Of a stretch of 64,000 nt of DNA, positions 17,991 to 27,009 are shown piece by piece; position 1 is the first letter of the stretch; the number at the start of each line of letters is the position of its first letter. A model generated the notes under the pieces. That model was not told the origin of the DNA. It did not search any database and saw only the letters and a program-made list of their open reading frames with translations. The DNA is taken from NCBI RefSeq assembly GCF_005886805.2, contig NZ_CP045429.1, positions 1,272,501 through 1,336,500 on the forward strand, given 5' to 3'. The DNA comes from Pseudoalteromonas rubra. GTDB taxonomy: Bacteria; Pseudomonadota; Gammaproteobacteria; Enterobacterales; Alteromonadaceae. The translations under genes and the position numbers were made by a program.

Positions 17991-19316
17991 ATGTATAGCA
18001 AGCAATATAAAACGCTCTTTACATCGCTCAATAGCCGGAAGAGGCCTGAAGATATAGCGCAGGTGATACTAGAATTGCCCGAGCTGCAATTAACTCAAGA
18101 AACGATGAGTAAGCTTAAGCTGGCCGCTGAGGGCGCATTGTCAAATAATCAATTTGGTTACTCATCAATGTCCGATGAGTTTTTCAATCCCATAGGATGT
18201 GAAAAGCAATTGAATAAAGGTAAAGAGCTATTTCCGTCCGTGGTGTTTGAACCTGATAATGGAGCACTGCCGCAGCATGCAGATACACTGATTGAACAAG
18301 CTTGCCCTTTATTAGGGGGAGCGCCATCCAAGTTAGACTTTAAACATGACAGACTAAACAAGCTTGAAAGAAAAGCGGCAAATCTGGATATATCTAAACG
18401 ACAGTACAATAAAAAATTCAGATATTTGCGCAGACTTCAAGCAAAAAGAGCTCGCCTTGCCAGGGAGCTTAAAAAAAGAGAGTTTACGCTGATAAGCAAA
18501 TCTGGACTGGCCTTTACAATTGATGAACACCACTTTTTCGATGACGCTTTGACGGCAGCATTTATCGCTTACTACGTGGCCAGATGCAATTTAAGAAGTG
18601 AATATACAACCGATAAACAGCAAAGACCTTACGATGAAATAGCACATCAGCTATTTCAGGATTGTATGCGAGCCAACTCTACAAATTGGTGGGCAATAAG
18701 CCATGTTTATCCCGCGCCATTTGTGCTTAGTAAGTTAACCGACGAACAGAAAGGAAAGATGCTGGGTACCTGGTATTCAGTGCTGTGTGAATTAGCGGAA
18801 TTTTTGAAGGAGCTTTGGGGCAAATCTGACATTTCCAGAAAGACAATGATCGTAAAACGCGGAAATGACTCAACGACATGGAACAACACCGCAGGTGCAT
18901 GGAATAAAGTGCGCGATGCCTGGTTCAGATTTCTTTTTGATTTGGGTATGCAAGATATTGTTGATGTCTTATGCCCTGGAAAAGTACTGAGATTGATGGC
19001 TGCGGATGTTGTTGCATGGCACCACCATGAAGAAGGGACACTTGAAGTGGATACCAAAATCTGGAATGAAGTGCCGTTGCCCTGGGAGGTTCTATCTGGA
19101 GAGGCTGAATGTAGTAGGCACTTCGTGGAGCGTGTGTGTCGTCGCTATGGCGTTGATCCGGTGCATAAAGGTTGGACTGCACCACCACCTGATATTCAAG
19201 TCGCCAAGTTTAGATTAACGCCGGAACTTGTTCATGGTGTTACAGTCTCAAACCCGGGTCTGGCAAAAGTATTAAAGAAGGCTGGTGTTTTTTCAGGAAA
19301 ACCTGTAAAAAACTAA
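17991..19316 (+). CDS. Large cytoplasmic protein of unknown function
   Basis: A 441-aa soluble protein I do not recognise. Residues about 115-165 are highly basic and helical (KFRYLRRLQAKRARLARELKKRE), probably a coiled coil or nucleic-acid-binding arm. The C-terminal half is rich in Trp and Asp with HHHEEGTLEVD near residue 345, which could bind metal. No signal peptide or membrane segment. It ends ten bases before a tRNA-like gene on the same strand, a common integration place for foreign genes, and it has no relatives nearby. Confidence 0.7.
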   Translation: MYSKQYKTLFTSLNSRKRPEDIAQVILELPELQLTQETMSKLKLAAEGALSNNQFGYSSMSDEFFNPIGCEKQLNKGKELFPSVVFEPDNGALPQHADTLIEQACPLLGGAPSKLDFKHDRLNKLERKAANLDISKRQYNKKFRYLRRLQAKRARLARELKKREFTLISKSGLAFTIDEHHFFDDALTAAFIAYYVARCNLRSEYTTDKQQRPYDEIAHQLFQDCMRANSTNWWAISHVYPAPFVLSKLTDEQKGKMLGTWYSVLCELAEFLKELWGKSDISRKTMIVKRGNDSTTWNNTAGAWNKVRDAWFRFLFDLGMQDIVDVLCPGKVLRLMAADVVAWHHHEEGTLEVDTKIWNEVPLPWEVLSGEAECSRHFVERVCRRYGVDPVHKGWTAPPPDIQVAKFRLTPELVHGVTVSNPGLAKVLKKAGVFSGKPVKN

Positions 19317-19326
19317 CCTGACAGTC

Positions 19327-19402
19327 TCCGAGGTAGCTCAGTGGTAGAGCGCCCGGCTCTTTTTCCGGGTGGACGTAGGTTCGAGCCCTGCCCTCGGAGC
19401 CA
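19327..19402 (+). tRNA. tRNA-like gene with an 8-nt anticodon loop
   Basis: All arms are present: a 7-bp acceptor stem (tccgagg/cctcgga), encoded CCA at 19400-19402, D arm gctc/gagc, T arm gtagg/cctgc with loop ttcgagc, and a 5-nt variable loop. The anticodon stem cccgg/ccggg encloses eight bases (ctcttttt) rather than seven. With U33 as reference the anticodon would be CTT (Lys), but position 37 would be T, which is unusual. It is either a decayed tRNA with a one-base insertion in the loop or a tRNA-like RNA. Isolated, 10 bases after the 441-aa gene. Confidence 0.7.
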
Positions 19403-19599
19403 AATTTCACACAAAGCCTGTTGAGCATCCTGCTTCACAACCCATTTCACTAAAAATTAATCAAAGACATTTAGTCGAGTGAATTTATCGTCAGGATAGA
19501 TTCATGTTGTTAGGTTTACAACTTGTGAGATTGGGTTTCTGGTTAGCATTGTCTGGCGGCTGGGTATCCAGCGCAAGTAATGGGAGCAGGGGAGCAGTA

Positions 19600-20214
19600 A
19601 TGCAAATAATTAAAGTTATAGCATTAATCACTATGACTCTAATTTCTGGCTTTATTCATAGTTCGACTAGAGATCTATCGCCGGAAGAGAAAGCGTCTCT
19701 GGACATTAAACAGCTGGCTAAAGCCGTTGAGTATTATCACCAGGAATTTGGCAGATATCCTACCGATGAACAAGGTTTAAGCGTATTAAACCGGGAAATA
19801 TTTGTAAGTAAAGATTGCCCCTGTAAAAAAGTAAAACTCCTTAATGGGTTGCCAGAAGATCCTTGGGGGAGAGACTATTTATATCTTATGCCTGGAGAAA
19901 ACAATTCGGAAGGATTCGATATATGGACAAACGGAGCGGATGGGCTTTCTGGTGGAACAGGCATAAACAGGGGATGCGGAAACTGGGATGACCTCAAGTG
20001 CGAGTTAACCGAACAAAATGACACTCTGGAGGCTGTTTTTCTTCTCCTGACCATTGGCTTTGGGGTTGGTTTGCCGCCATACATTGCTGGTGTATACCTA
20101 TCTTACAGAAAAGGGAATTCAATCAATAGCTCCCTATTTGGTTATCACTTGGGTGTGCTATTTTACTTGGTGTTCGTGTTGCTCCTGAGTGTGATTTTAC
20201 CAAGTGCACTTTAA
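19600..20214 (+). CDS. Type II secretion GspG-domain protein with C-terminal membrane helices
   Basis: A 204-aa protein starting at the ATG at 19600 (AGGGGAGCAG just before it); an upstream frame from 19504 is rejected. After an N-terminal hydrophobic segment it has the GspG pseudopilin soluble-domain pattern: AKAVEYYHQEFGRYPTDEQGL, LPEDPWGRDYLYL, and the calcium-site stretch FDIWTNGADG followed by NWDD. The prepilin peptidase site (G/FTLxE) is missing and two membrane segments follow at the C-terminus (about residues 142-163 and 178-200). It is therefore not an ordinary pseudopilin but a GspG-like domain held between membrane helices, possibly facing the periplasm. Role unknown. Confidence 0.7.
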   Translation: MQIIKVIALITMTLISGFIHSSTRDLSPEEKASLDIKQLAKAVEYYHQEFGRYPTDEQGLSVLNREIFVSKDCPCKKVKLLNGLPEDPWGRDYLYLMPGENNSEGFDIWTNGADGLSGGTGINRGCGNWDDLKCELTEQNDTLEAVFLLLTIGFGVGLPPYIAGVYLSYRKGNSINSSLFGYHLGVLFYLVFVLLLSVILPSAL

Positions 20215-20268
20215 TGATAGAGAAGCGCAGCCCATTAATAATTAAATGAAGGTTAAGAAAGGAATACA

Positions 20269-20970
20269 ATGAAAAAAATATATGGCGTCTTTTTTTGTGT
20301 ATTATTGCAGGCCTGTTCAACTGTCGGATCGGTTGAGCGCCCGTCAAGTTATTATCAGGAACAGGCATCGAACTCTCAAAATAGTCTAGTGGGTGATCCA
20401 GTTTTAGGTAATAACAACGACAGGATCCAGGAACTACTCAATTATCAGGTTAGGTTGCCCGAGAAAAATAGAATCGCAGTGCTTAAGCTCAGTCAAGATA
20501 AATATTGGCGTGCTTATTCTAATGACTTTACTGTACTAAATGACTCACTGGTGAAGTCACTGATCACTAAGTTGCGTTCTTCTGATAGGGTTTATGATGC
20601 CTCTTTTTTACCAGCCATGCTGGTTTCAGAAAAAAGATCGGTCTCGACGTTAAGGGAAGCTGCAGCCAGGTTTCAGGCAGATTTACTGTTGGCTTATACT
20701 AGTTCTTGTTATTCATACCAGAAATACAAATTCATTGATCCCAACAATTCGAAATCTTACTGCTCGGTCGAGTCCATATTACTGGATATACGCTCCGGAG
20801 TAATCGTTAAGTCAATTGTCAGTACGGAAGATTTCATAGCTTCAAAGGCATCAACGGATACGAATTTTCGTGAAACGATGAAACGGGCCGAGCTCGAGGC
20901 TGTTGCCGCCGCACTGGGAAATGTCGCCAGTGAAGTGACTTCATTTTTAAATGGTGTGCCAAGAATATAG
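20269..20970 (+). CDS. Lipoprotein of unknown function
   Basis: A 233-aa protein with a lipoprotein signal (lipobox LQAC, Cys16), probably periplasmic and membrane-anchored. The residues after the lipobox are low-complexity (Ser/Asn/Gln), then a mixed alpha/beta domain with RIAVLKLSQD and a second patch RFQADLLLAYTSSC. The pattern 'small protein fold around a strand plus an ADLLL strand' recalls CsgG/FlgO-type outer-membrane lipoproteins, but weakly. AGGAATACA precedes the ATG. It follows the 19600 gene in the same direction, 54 bases apart, so the two may be co-transcribed. Confidence 0.65.
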   Translation: MKKIYGVFFCVLLQACSTVGSVERPSSYYQEQASNSQNSLVGDPVLGNNNDRIQELLNYQVRLPEKNRIAVLKLSQDKYWRAYSNDFTVLNDSLVKSLITKLRSSDRVYDASFLPAMLVSEKRSVSTLREAAARFQADLLLAYTSSCYSYQKYKFIDPNNSKSYCSVESILLDIRSGVIVKSIVSTEDFIASKASTDTNFRETMKRAELEAVAAALGNVASEVTSFLNGVPRI

Positions 20971-21117
20971 CGTTTACAACGCGCCAAGCGTAAAACCGCC
21001 AGAACGGTATGACATTTGTCTTAGTACTTAGCATCACAGGAGTTTGTTTTGGCAAACTCCTGATCAAGGCTAATCTCACTAAGACTCTGCGGGCTAGCTA
21101 CTCTCTAATTCGTAACC

Positions 21118-21432
21118 CTAATGCACTGTAATAGGGTGATCATTAACCACGAGCGATTGACCATTTTTCTGAGCACGATGAAAACTGGATATTAAAACGT
21201 CATTCGATAAGGTGTTAATGTCGTCAACTTCTTCCACCATACAAAACATAATGGATTCCCACCCTAAGTCCTTAATAAAGGTCTTAAGCTGATGCATATT
21301 GTTCTGATAGTTTTCATCGGTTGTTAAGAGGCCAATGGAGTGTTTATTGCCGAGTTTGTACTTCCCTGTGTGAGAGGTTGAACATTTCGCATATCCACTT
21401 AACACATAAACTGTATTGGTGCTTTTATTCAT
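21118..21432 (-). CDS. Small protein of unknown function
   Basis: A 104-aa soluble protein (start at 21432 chosen; 14 more residues possible from 21474, but without a ribosome site). It begins with a beta-like segment (TVYVLSGYAKC) and contains a helix (HQLKTFIKDLG) and acidic EEVDD. No family recognised. The nearest neighbours are far apart, so it is probably a single gene. Confidence 0.55.
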   Translation of the reverse strand: MNKSTNTVYVLSGYAKCSTSHTGKYKLGNKHSIGLLTTDENYQNNMHQLKTFIKDLGWESIMFCMVEEVDDINTLSNDVLISSFHRAQKNGQSLVVNDHPITVH

Positions 21433-21758
21433 GTTGGTAACATTCTCTGGATTGACTTTGACCCATATATGCATTTTTCGAACCAGGCTGAGCAGTATGC
21501 TGATGTCGCTTTTCTATGCCTTGAAAATAGAGGGTTAAAATCACTATCTGGTGACTTTATTGGTTGATGGCACGAGTTGGTGTCAATTTTTTGCCAGAGA
21601 ACACAGGGAGTAAATACAGAACACCCTGCGTTATTGTTCTCTGTTTTAGGTTCGTGAGGTGGGGGCACTTGTAGTGCAGTTACCAAATAATGGCTTAGCG
21701 GTGAAGCGAGCCTTTTCTAACCGACGCTGTTGACGGAAAATGGCATAAACTTGCTGGG

Positions 21759-22502
21759 TTATTTAGCGAGCTTTTTTGCTTGCATGATGCTCATACCAAA
21801 TGTAGAGCGAAAAGTACGACTAAGATGTGCACTGTCAGAAAATCCAGCCACGTATGCCGCCTCGGTTGCGGACATTCCTTTTAGGAGTGTCTGTAGCGCA
21901 CAAATCAATCTTCGCCACAACAGAAAAGGGCGCCACGCAATACCAACCTGATCTTTGAAGATGTGCAGAAATCGACTTTCTGAAAGATTAAGGGTTTGTG
22001 CGACGCTTGCTGCACGCCATTGCTGCGGCTTAATACAGTCGGCCACAAAACAGGCATCCAGGTTTTCAAGTAACCTTTGGATACGTTCATCAGTGACTGA
22101 GCTCTGATTACAGTTTAGTAAAGTCTGGTCAATTGACATTACTCGGAATATTGGCGCAACAAGCTGAAAAGCGCTTTCCTTGTCTAAGGGGGGATATGCC
22201 TTGCAGTCAGCGTTAAGTTCAAAGGAAACCATAGACTGACCTTGTAACTTTGCTTCTAACTGTTCTCCTAACAGGCTGTGTGGCTCTACTAATAAGATCC
22301 ATCCTTTGGACATTTTAAGACAATGACTGTGTTTAGACGCGATCACGACCAGGCCCCGGAGCGTCTCTCCATTCAATTCAGAGGATGAGTCACAACATGG
22401 CCATACTATCTGTATAGCAACATGCTGGTGATAGTTGGCATCTAGCTGTGAGCCGTAAATGAGCACAAGGCCTGTGTCTATCCATACATTGGAGGTTATC
22501 AC
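21759..22502 (-). CDS. AraC-family transcriptional regulator
   Basis: A 247-aa cytoplasmic regulator starting with GTG, with GGAGA upstream. The N-terminal 140 residues are a cupin-like effector domain with weak sequence signals. The C-terminal part (about residues 160-245) carries the two AraC helix-turn-helix motifs: VAQTLNLSESRFLHIFKDQVG and then AAYVAGFSDSAHLSRTFRSTFG. The effector and target are unknown; no neighbour suggests one. Confidence 0.88.
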   Translation of the reverse strand: MITSNVWIDTGLVLIYGSQLDANYHQHVAIQIVWPCCDSSSELNGETLRGLVVIASKHSHCLKMSKGWILLVEPHSLLGEQLEAKLQGQSMVSFELNADCKAYPPLDKESAFQLVAPIFRVMSIDQTLLNCNQSSVTDERIQRLLENLDACFVADCIKPQQWRAASVAQTLNLSESRFLHIFKDQVGIAWRPFLLWRRLICALQTLLKGMSATEAAYVAGFSDSAHLSRTFRSTFGMSIMQAKKLAK

Positions 22503-22726
22503 ACCAATCGTCTCCGGTTTTTTTTGCGTTTCTTGGGCGCTGGAGGGGCTGGCAATGTCCCTGCATTACGCATTAATTGTATCTTAATTTTCAGGCAAAT
22601 GGCTGGTCACTTGCCTGACACAGTATCATATTCGCTAGGCCAGTCCTGCGCCTTCCCAAACTGAATCGTATGGTGCTTTTATCGATGCTGCATTTTGTGC
22701 TAAGCGCGTTAGGTGCTCAGGTAAAA

Positions 22727-23062
22727 CTATTTCAAGTATTCAGCTAGATCGGCTGGAATTGGCATAGGTTTGATGGGGCTCACATTGGTTCCGCCGGTAT
22801 TTCCTTTTGGCACCCAAATTCTGGAGAAGATAACAGAAGCAAAGATCCGGGCTATTTGCCCTATTACCTCCCTGGCGCTATATCTTTTGAAGCCTAATTT
22901 GAGCATCCACCAGTGCGACTGCGTGTGAGGAATAATAAAGGATTGTCCTAATATGTGTGCTCTTTCTAAGTGATAAAAGCTCTTACTGTATTGGGTGTTG
23001 TCATACTGCTCTTTAGCCGCGGCCATTTCCTTTTGAAACGCTAGTTTCAGTTCTGATTTCAT
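22727..23062 (-). CDS. DUF3703 family protein
   Basis: A 111-aa cytoplasmic protein with the DUF3703 pattern: an N-terminal helix and FYHLERAHILGQ, followed by HWWMLKLGFKR and a membrane-like helix (IGQIARIFASVIFSRI). Family function unknown. AAGG precedes the start ATG. It is often found as a single small gene in gammaproteobacteria. Confidence 0.75.
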   Translation of the reverse strand: MKSELKLAFQKEMAAAKEQYDNTQYSKSFYHLERAHILGQSFIIPHTQSHWWMLKLGFKRYSAREVIGQIARIFASVIFSRIWVPKGNTGGTNVSPIKPMPIPADLAEYLK

Positions 23063-23277
23063 GGCTAAGTACCTTGTTGGTTATGGTTGATAAATTACCT
23101 GCTCTCAGGATCATTCTAAACGCTGAGGATTTGGATGAATTGAATAAACTGGCTGCAAAGTTGTTCTGGTTCAGGGGCAAGGTTGCATCTGTAATCCGTG
23201 TGTAATAGCCCGTACTTTTGATTCTGATTAGGCTAGGGCTGTGAACAAATAAAAAAGCGTAATTAACGGAGAATCAG

Positions 23278-23580
23278 ATGAACACAAGTGAACTTTATAA
23301 ACACATGTTAGAAACAACATTGAAAGCGGTTGGTGAGGAAGCAAAGCCACTTTTGGCGCCATTGGAAAAGGCATTAGAAGCTCAAAGGGAATCAATTCAG
23401 GCTCTTGTGCAAGCGCATTTGAACAATGAGATCAGTGGTGAAGACATGGAAAGTGAGTTGCTAAGAGAGCAGAAAATTTTGGAGGCTGAACTTATCTCAT
23501 TAGAAATTTGTGCAAAAGCGGTAGTTCAAAAAGCCGTAGCCGCGGCTATGTCGAGTCTGACTTCGCTATTAACACGTTAG
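23278..23580 (+). CDS. Small all-helical protein of unknown function
   Basis: A 100-aa protein, almost entirely amphipathic helix with heptad-like leucines, probably a coiled coil or helical bundle. ACGGAGAATCAG gives a good ribosome site. The C-terminal end is Ala-rich. No family recognised, and no partner gene adjacent. Confidence 0.65.
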   Translation: MNTSELYKHMLETTLKAVGEEAKPLLAPLEKALEAQRESIQALVQAHLNNEISGEDMESELLREQKILEAELISLEICAKAVVQKAVAAAMSSLTSLLTR

Positions 23581-23883
23581 TTTGTTCCGTTCGCACTGTG
23601 TATTGACTATTTCGCAGCACAGTATCGAGGGGGAGAAGCGCCCGGCAGAAAGCATTCATCAGAGGTCCTACGCCATAGTTTTCTTTTTTGGGCATAGCTT
23701 ATAACAATTGGAGTGGGTGTTCGCAGTGGCTCCTGCACACATGCCTACCCAAACGGGTCGTCATAAATAATTTGTAAAAGTGCCTGCATGTTGAATGGCA
23801 TGTATGCAATTTTAATTACAGAAAGAGCTTTGTTAGTAGTTGAGTGGTTGGCAAATTTTCTAAACATTTTTTAAGGAAATAAA
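23581..23883. other. Non-coding gap
   Basis: 303 bases between the helical protein and the serine hydrolase. No gene or repeat seen; a TTTAAGGAAAT at the end is the ribosome site for the next gene. Confidence 0.4.
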
Positions 23884-25392
23884 ATGAACCAACCCTGTTA
23901 CCTGCAATTAAGAGTCATACTGTTGTGTTGCTCCTGTGTGTTTTTGAGTGCGTGTTTTAAAAAAAGCGTTGCCCAGGACGACAGAATTGGGCCGAAAAAA
24001 GTAGATTTGTTTAAACAAATACTGGCGGATTACTGTGGTAAGTCGTTTTTTGGCACTGTCTATGTCACCTCAGGTGATGATGTGGTGTATGAGGCCAATT
24101 GTGGGCCAAGAAATATCCCAAGCTATACGCAATTTATGACGTTTGCGACGCAGCATAATATTGATACAAATACCTTGGGTGCAAAGTATCAAGTTGGCTT
24201 CAATACGTCTGACTCCAAATACCGCATTGGCTCAAATACCAAAGAATTTACGGCGGCGCTGTTGCAAAAAATGCTTCTGCAGGAAGAGATTGAAACAAAG
24301 ACTATCGGTGATTATTTATCTTGGTTTCCTAAGAATGCGTGCAAGGATGTGACGCTTCACAATTTATTGACTATGTCGTCAGGCATAGATAACTATAGCG
24401 ATAATCCTGAAGTATATTTGAACTGGGGGTGGCGGCCATTCCTATATGAACCAGGCCTAAATTTGAATGGACCTGAGGCGTTCAGCAATCGTTTTTGTAC
24501 CTGTCAAAAACAAGGGGGTGTCCCCAGCTTTACACCCGGTGAGAAGTTTGAGTATAGCAACTGCAATTATTATCTCCTTGGTAATATTATTGAGCAGCTC
24601 GCAGCTGGAAAGCAAGGTAAAATTCCCTCCGAGTTTTACTTTGGCAACATCTTGAAGCGCAAGATACTAGACAAACTGGCAATGGCCGACAGCGGCACAT
24701 TTAATGCGATTGGTGTCTATGAAATCATGACGACTGGCTATGTTGATAAAGATAATCCGCTCTTGTCTGACACTACGGGTCGTTTACCGGACACGGGTTT
24801 GCCTGATTACCCAAATATTTTAGAAAGCCCTTATAGTAACCCAATGGTGCTCTATTCTGCGGGCAACATGTATTCCACTGTCAAGGATATGCATCGCTGG
24901 GATAAGGGTTTGTATGGTAATTTGATCCTTGATCATGATCAGAAAGAAATAGCGTTTACGCCTTACCAGAAGGCTGACAATGGCGCTCAGGATGGCAATG
25001 AGCCTCAGGATACACAACCTGATAGTGTGTCTCAGTGCGAGTATTTTGGCTACGGCTGGTTTGTTAATTACATTCCTAAAACTTATACAGAGGAACTGGA
25101 CTGTCCAGATACGCCTATTTCACCTGATGAGATGGAAAAATTGCAAGGATATGAAAAGTTTGTAAGTTACTCTGGTAATTACCCTTATTCCTGGGTGACG
25201 AGTTTTTCAAGATTGCTGGATCGCAATCAAGCCGTGATGGTATTTAGTAATTATAATAAAACGGGATATGAGACAGATTGTATAGCCCAGGAGATCCGTA
25301 ATGTTATTTTTTATAATAAGGCGTATCGCTCAAAGCATTGCCAAAATGTTTTGAATGGTGGTATGCGAAAACAACTCTTTGAATGGTACTAA
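23884..25392 (+). CDS. Serine hydrolase lipoprotein (beta-lactamase/class C-like)
   Basis: A 502-aa lipoprotein with lipobox LSAC (Cys24) and a penicillin-binding-type serine hydrolase domain. The nucleophile motif is SNTK (Ser117-Lys120, in RIGSNTKEFTAALL) and the second motif YSN at Tyr224 (EYSNCNYYLLG). The third motif (HTG/KTG type) is probably in the SGNYPYSW region near residue 425. Members are D-aminopeptidases, esterases or low-activity beta-lactamases. Extra Cys residues suggest disulfides. It is longer than AmpC, with inserts around residues 290-380. Single gene, closed by the bidirectional terminator at 25528. Confidence 0.88.
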   Translation: MNQPCYLQLRVILLCCSCVFLSACFKKSVAQDDRIGPKKVDLFKQILADYCGKSFFGTVYVTSGDDVVYEANCGPRNIPSYTQFMTFATQHNIDTNTLGAKYQVGFNTSDSKYRIGSNTKEFTAALLQKMLLQEEIETKTIGDYLSWFPKNACKDVTLHNLLTMSSGIDNYSDNPEVYLNWGWRPFLYEPGLNLNGPEAFSNRFCTCQKQGGVPSFTPGEKFEYSNCNYYLLGNIIEQLAAGKQGKIPSEFYFGNILKRKILDKLAMADSGTFNAIGVYEIMTTGYVDKDNPLLSDTTGRLPDTGLPDYPNILESPYSNPMVLYSAGNMYSTVKDMHRWDKGLYGNLILDHDQKEIAFTPYQKADNGAQDGNEPQDTQPDSVSQCEYFGYGWFVNYIPKTYTEELDCPDTPISPDEMEKLQGYEKFVSYSGNYPYSWVTSFSRLLDRNQAVMVFSNYNKTGYETDCIAQEIRNVIFYNKAYRSKHCQNVLNGGMRKQLFEWY

Positions 25393-25527
25393 GCAATTTG
25401 CGTGCTTCTCAGTGCTTGTGGGCTGGATCCGGCTTTTATTTGCGATGCATTGTCGATGTCAGCGAAAGGCTTGTTATGTAGCGTAGTCAGAATCGTTGCC
25501 TTTGACTGTGCAAGGACTTAATTCCGA

Positions 25528-25562
25528 AATGCCTTGCTGAATCTGGTTCAGCAAGGCATTTA
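25528..25562. terminator. Bidirectional terminator between convergent genes
   Basis: A 14-bp perfect stem (aatgccttgctgaa/ttcagcaaggcatt) with a 5-nt loop and A/T flanks, placed between the serine hydrolase end (25392) and the DUF6172 gene end (25596). Confidence 0.88.
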
Positions 25563-25595
25563 TTAAATCAGGGCAATCCAAGCAGGTGCTTTGGA

Positions 25596-25910
25596 TTAAT
25601 ACTCTTCTGACTCATCGTCAGACATATTACGCGCTTTTCTGACGGCTGGCTTTGCCAGGATTTCTACATAGAAAGAGGTAAGGTTTTGTTCCTGGGTTTT
25701 GTCGATCAGCTTATTAAGCTGTGAGACGTGCACAGGCTCAGCTTCTGCTTCTGTGTTACCAAATTGGCAGTCAAAATCCCAATAGTCAGCGCCTGCTGGT
25801 AGCGTTTTGTTGCGCTCACGCTTAAGGTACTTTTTAAGCTCATGTTTTACAGCATCAACGCGTCGTGCAAGTTTGATTTTCGGGTGAGTTAGTTCAAATG
25901 TTTTTTTCAT
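25596..25910 (-). CDS. DUF6172 family protein
   Basis: A 104-aa cytoplasmic protein; start MKKTFEL at 25910 chosen because the family begins there (an upstream Met adds 9 residues). The motifs KHELKKYLKRERNKTLP, DYWDFDCQFG and LTSFYVEILAKP match what I know as DUF6172. A very acidic tail (SDDESEEY) follows. Function unknown. Confidence 0.8.
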   Translation of the reverse strand: MKKTFELTHPKIKLARRVDAVKHELKKYLKRERNKTLPAGADYWDFDCQFGNTEAEAEPVHVSQLNKLIDKTQEQNLTSFYVEILAKPAVRKARNMSDDESEEY

Positions 25911-26185
25911 AGTTGCCTTCAAGCAAGAGATACTCAATCAGCAAAAAGCTTGCCTGAGTAGATAAAGTGTATTCATTTAGCGTCAAAGACGAGTGGATAA
26001 ATACAGACATGTAATAGACCATTTTACGCTATATTCAGCGAACTGGCGAGGGGTGAAGGCTTGTCTTAGATAATGCGTACTCAAAGCGAAACGCTGTCAG
26101 CAGACTGCGCGCCCTGATTATCCATTTAAGTGCCCAAAGCCGGGGTAACCAGTCTGGTGTTCGCCAGTATTTTCCAACCGCGTGC

Positions 26186-26689
26186 TTATCCAACCACCAA
26201 ACGATTATTGGTATCCCGACTGGTCAGGATTTGGCCTGCATCAAACCCGGTGGTGCGTTTTGCCATGCGGTCATACAGCAGCACGTTAACCGTTGCAGCC
26301 AGATTCATGCAACCGGTTGTTGGTACATACACAACGGCATCGGCAGCATCCACAATGTCTTGTGGCAGGCTGCCATCTTCGGGGCCAAAAACGTAAATTG
26401 CATTATCGGGATGCGTAAATTGTGGCAATGGTGTCGCACCTTCAACCAGCTCAATACACACGAGCGATCGGCCAGGCACTTTCAGGCTGGTAAGATCATC
26501 AACCTGTTGAATGGGGATATTATCGGCGATGTTTTTTGTGTCGGTATGGTATTTAGCAGCCTTTGCGTAGCGATTACCATTAAAATAAACGGCTTGTGCT
26601 TGATAGCAGCCCGCAGCTCTTAATACGCCACCTACGTTAGTCGGCGATTTCGGATTAACTAATCCAATCGCGGCAAACGACTCACTCAT
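26186..26689 (-). CDS. TrmH/SpoU-family RNA 2'-O-ribose methyltransferase
   Basis: A 167-aa SPOUT-type methyltransferase that would transfer a methyl from AdoMet to the ribose of a tRNA or rRNA. Motif 1 NVGGVLRAAGC carries the catalytic Arg, motif 2 GPEDGSLPQDIV and motif 3 MNLAATVNVLLYDR build the trefoil knot. The size suggests the single-domain TrmL/TrmJ-like group, with the RNA target uncertain. No Shine-Dalgarno partner gene; its own promoter must lie in 26690-27009. Confidence 0.9.
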   Translation of the reverse strand: MSESFAAIGLVNPKSPTNVGGVLRAAGCYQAQAVYFNGNRYAKAAKYHTDTKNIADNIPIQQVDDLTSLKVPGRSLVCIELVEGATPLPQFTHPDNAIYVFGPEDGSLPQDIVDAADAVVYVPTTGCMNLAATVNVLLYDRMAKRTTGFDAGQILTSRDTNNRLVVG

Positions 26690-27009
26690 ACTCTTTCACT
26701 CTCAATATACGGCAGCGAGGCTACCAGGAACGCTTAACACAGGCAGCTTAGCTACCAAAATATCTGGCAGGCGATTGTATCATGTGGATGATTTTGTGCC
26801 AGCCAAAAGCCTAGTACGGGCGCAGTACAGAGATATTATCACGCAATCCGGGCTTTTTTGTGGGTAGCAATGCTGCTTACAAATGTGCATTGGTGAGATT
26901 ACATTTATCTGCGCTTATAAAAAGCGGCTCCGAACGGATTGATGAGTGCGTTCGAAAACCGCTTAGTAACCTTATTAAATAGAGATACAACGCAATTTAT
27001 AGGCCGAGT
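26690..27009. other. Gap holding the promoter of the methyltransferase and a terminator
   Basis: 320 bases between two minus-strand genes; apart from the hairpin at 26921-26964 I see no gene. Confidence 0.45.
26921..26964 (-). terminator. Terminator of the amidohydrolase gene
   Basis: A long imperfect stem (aaagcggctccgaacg against cgttcgaaaaccgctt) with a T-run on the minus-strand side, just after the 27010 stop. Confidence 0.7.
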
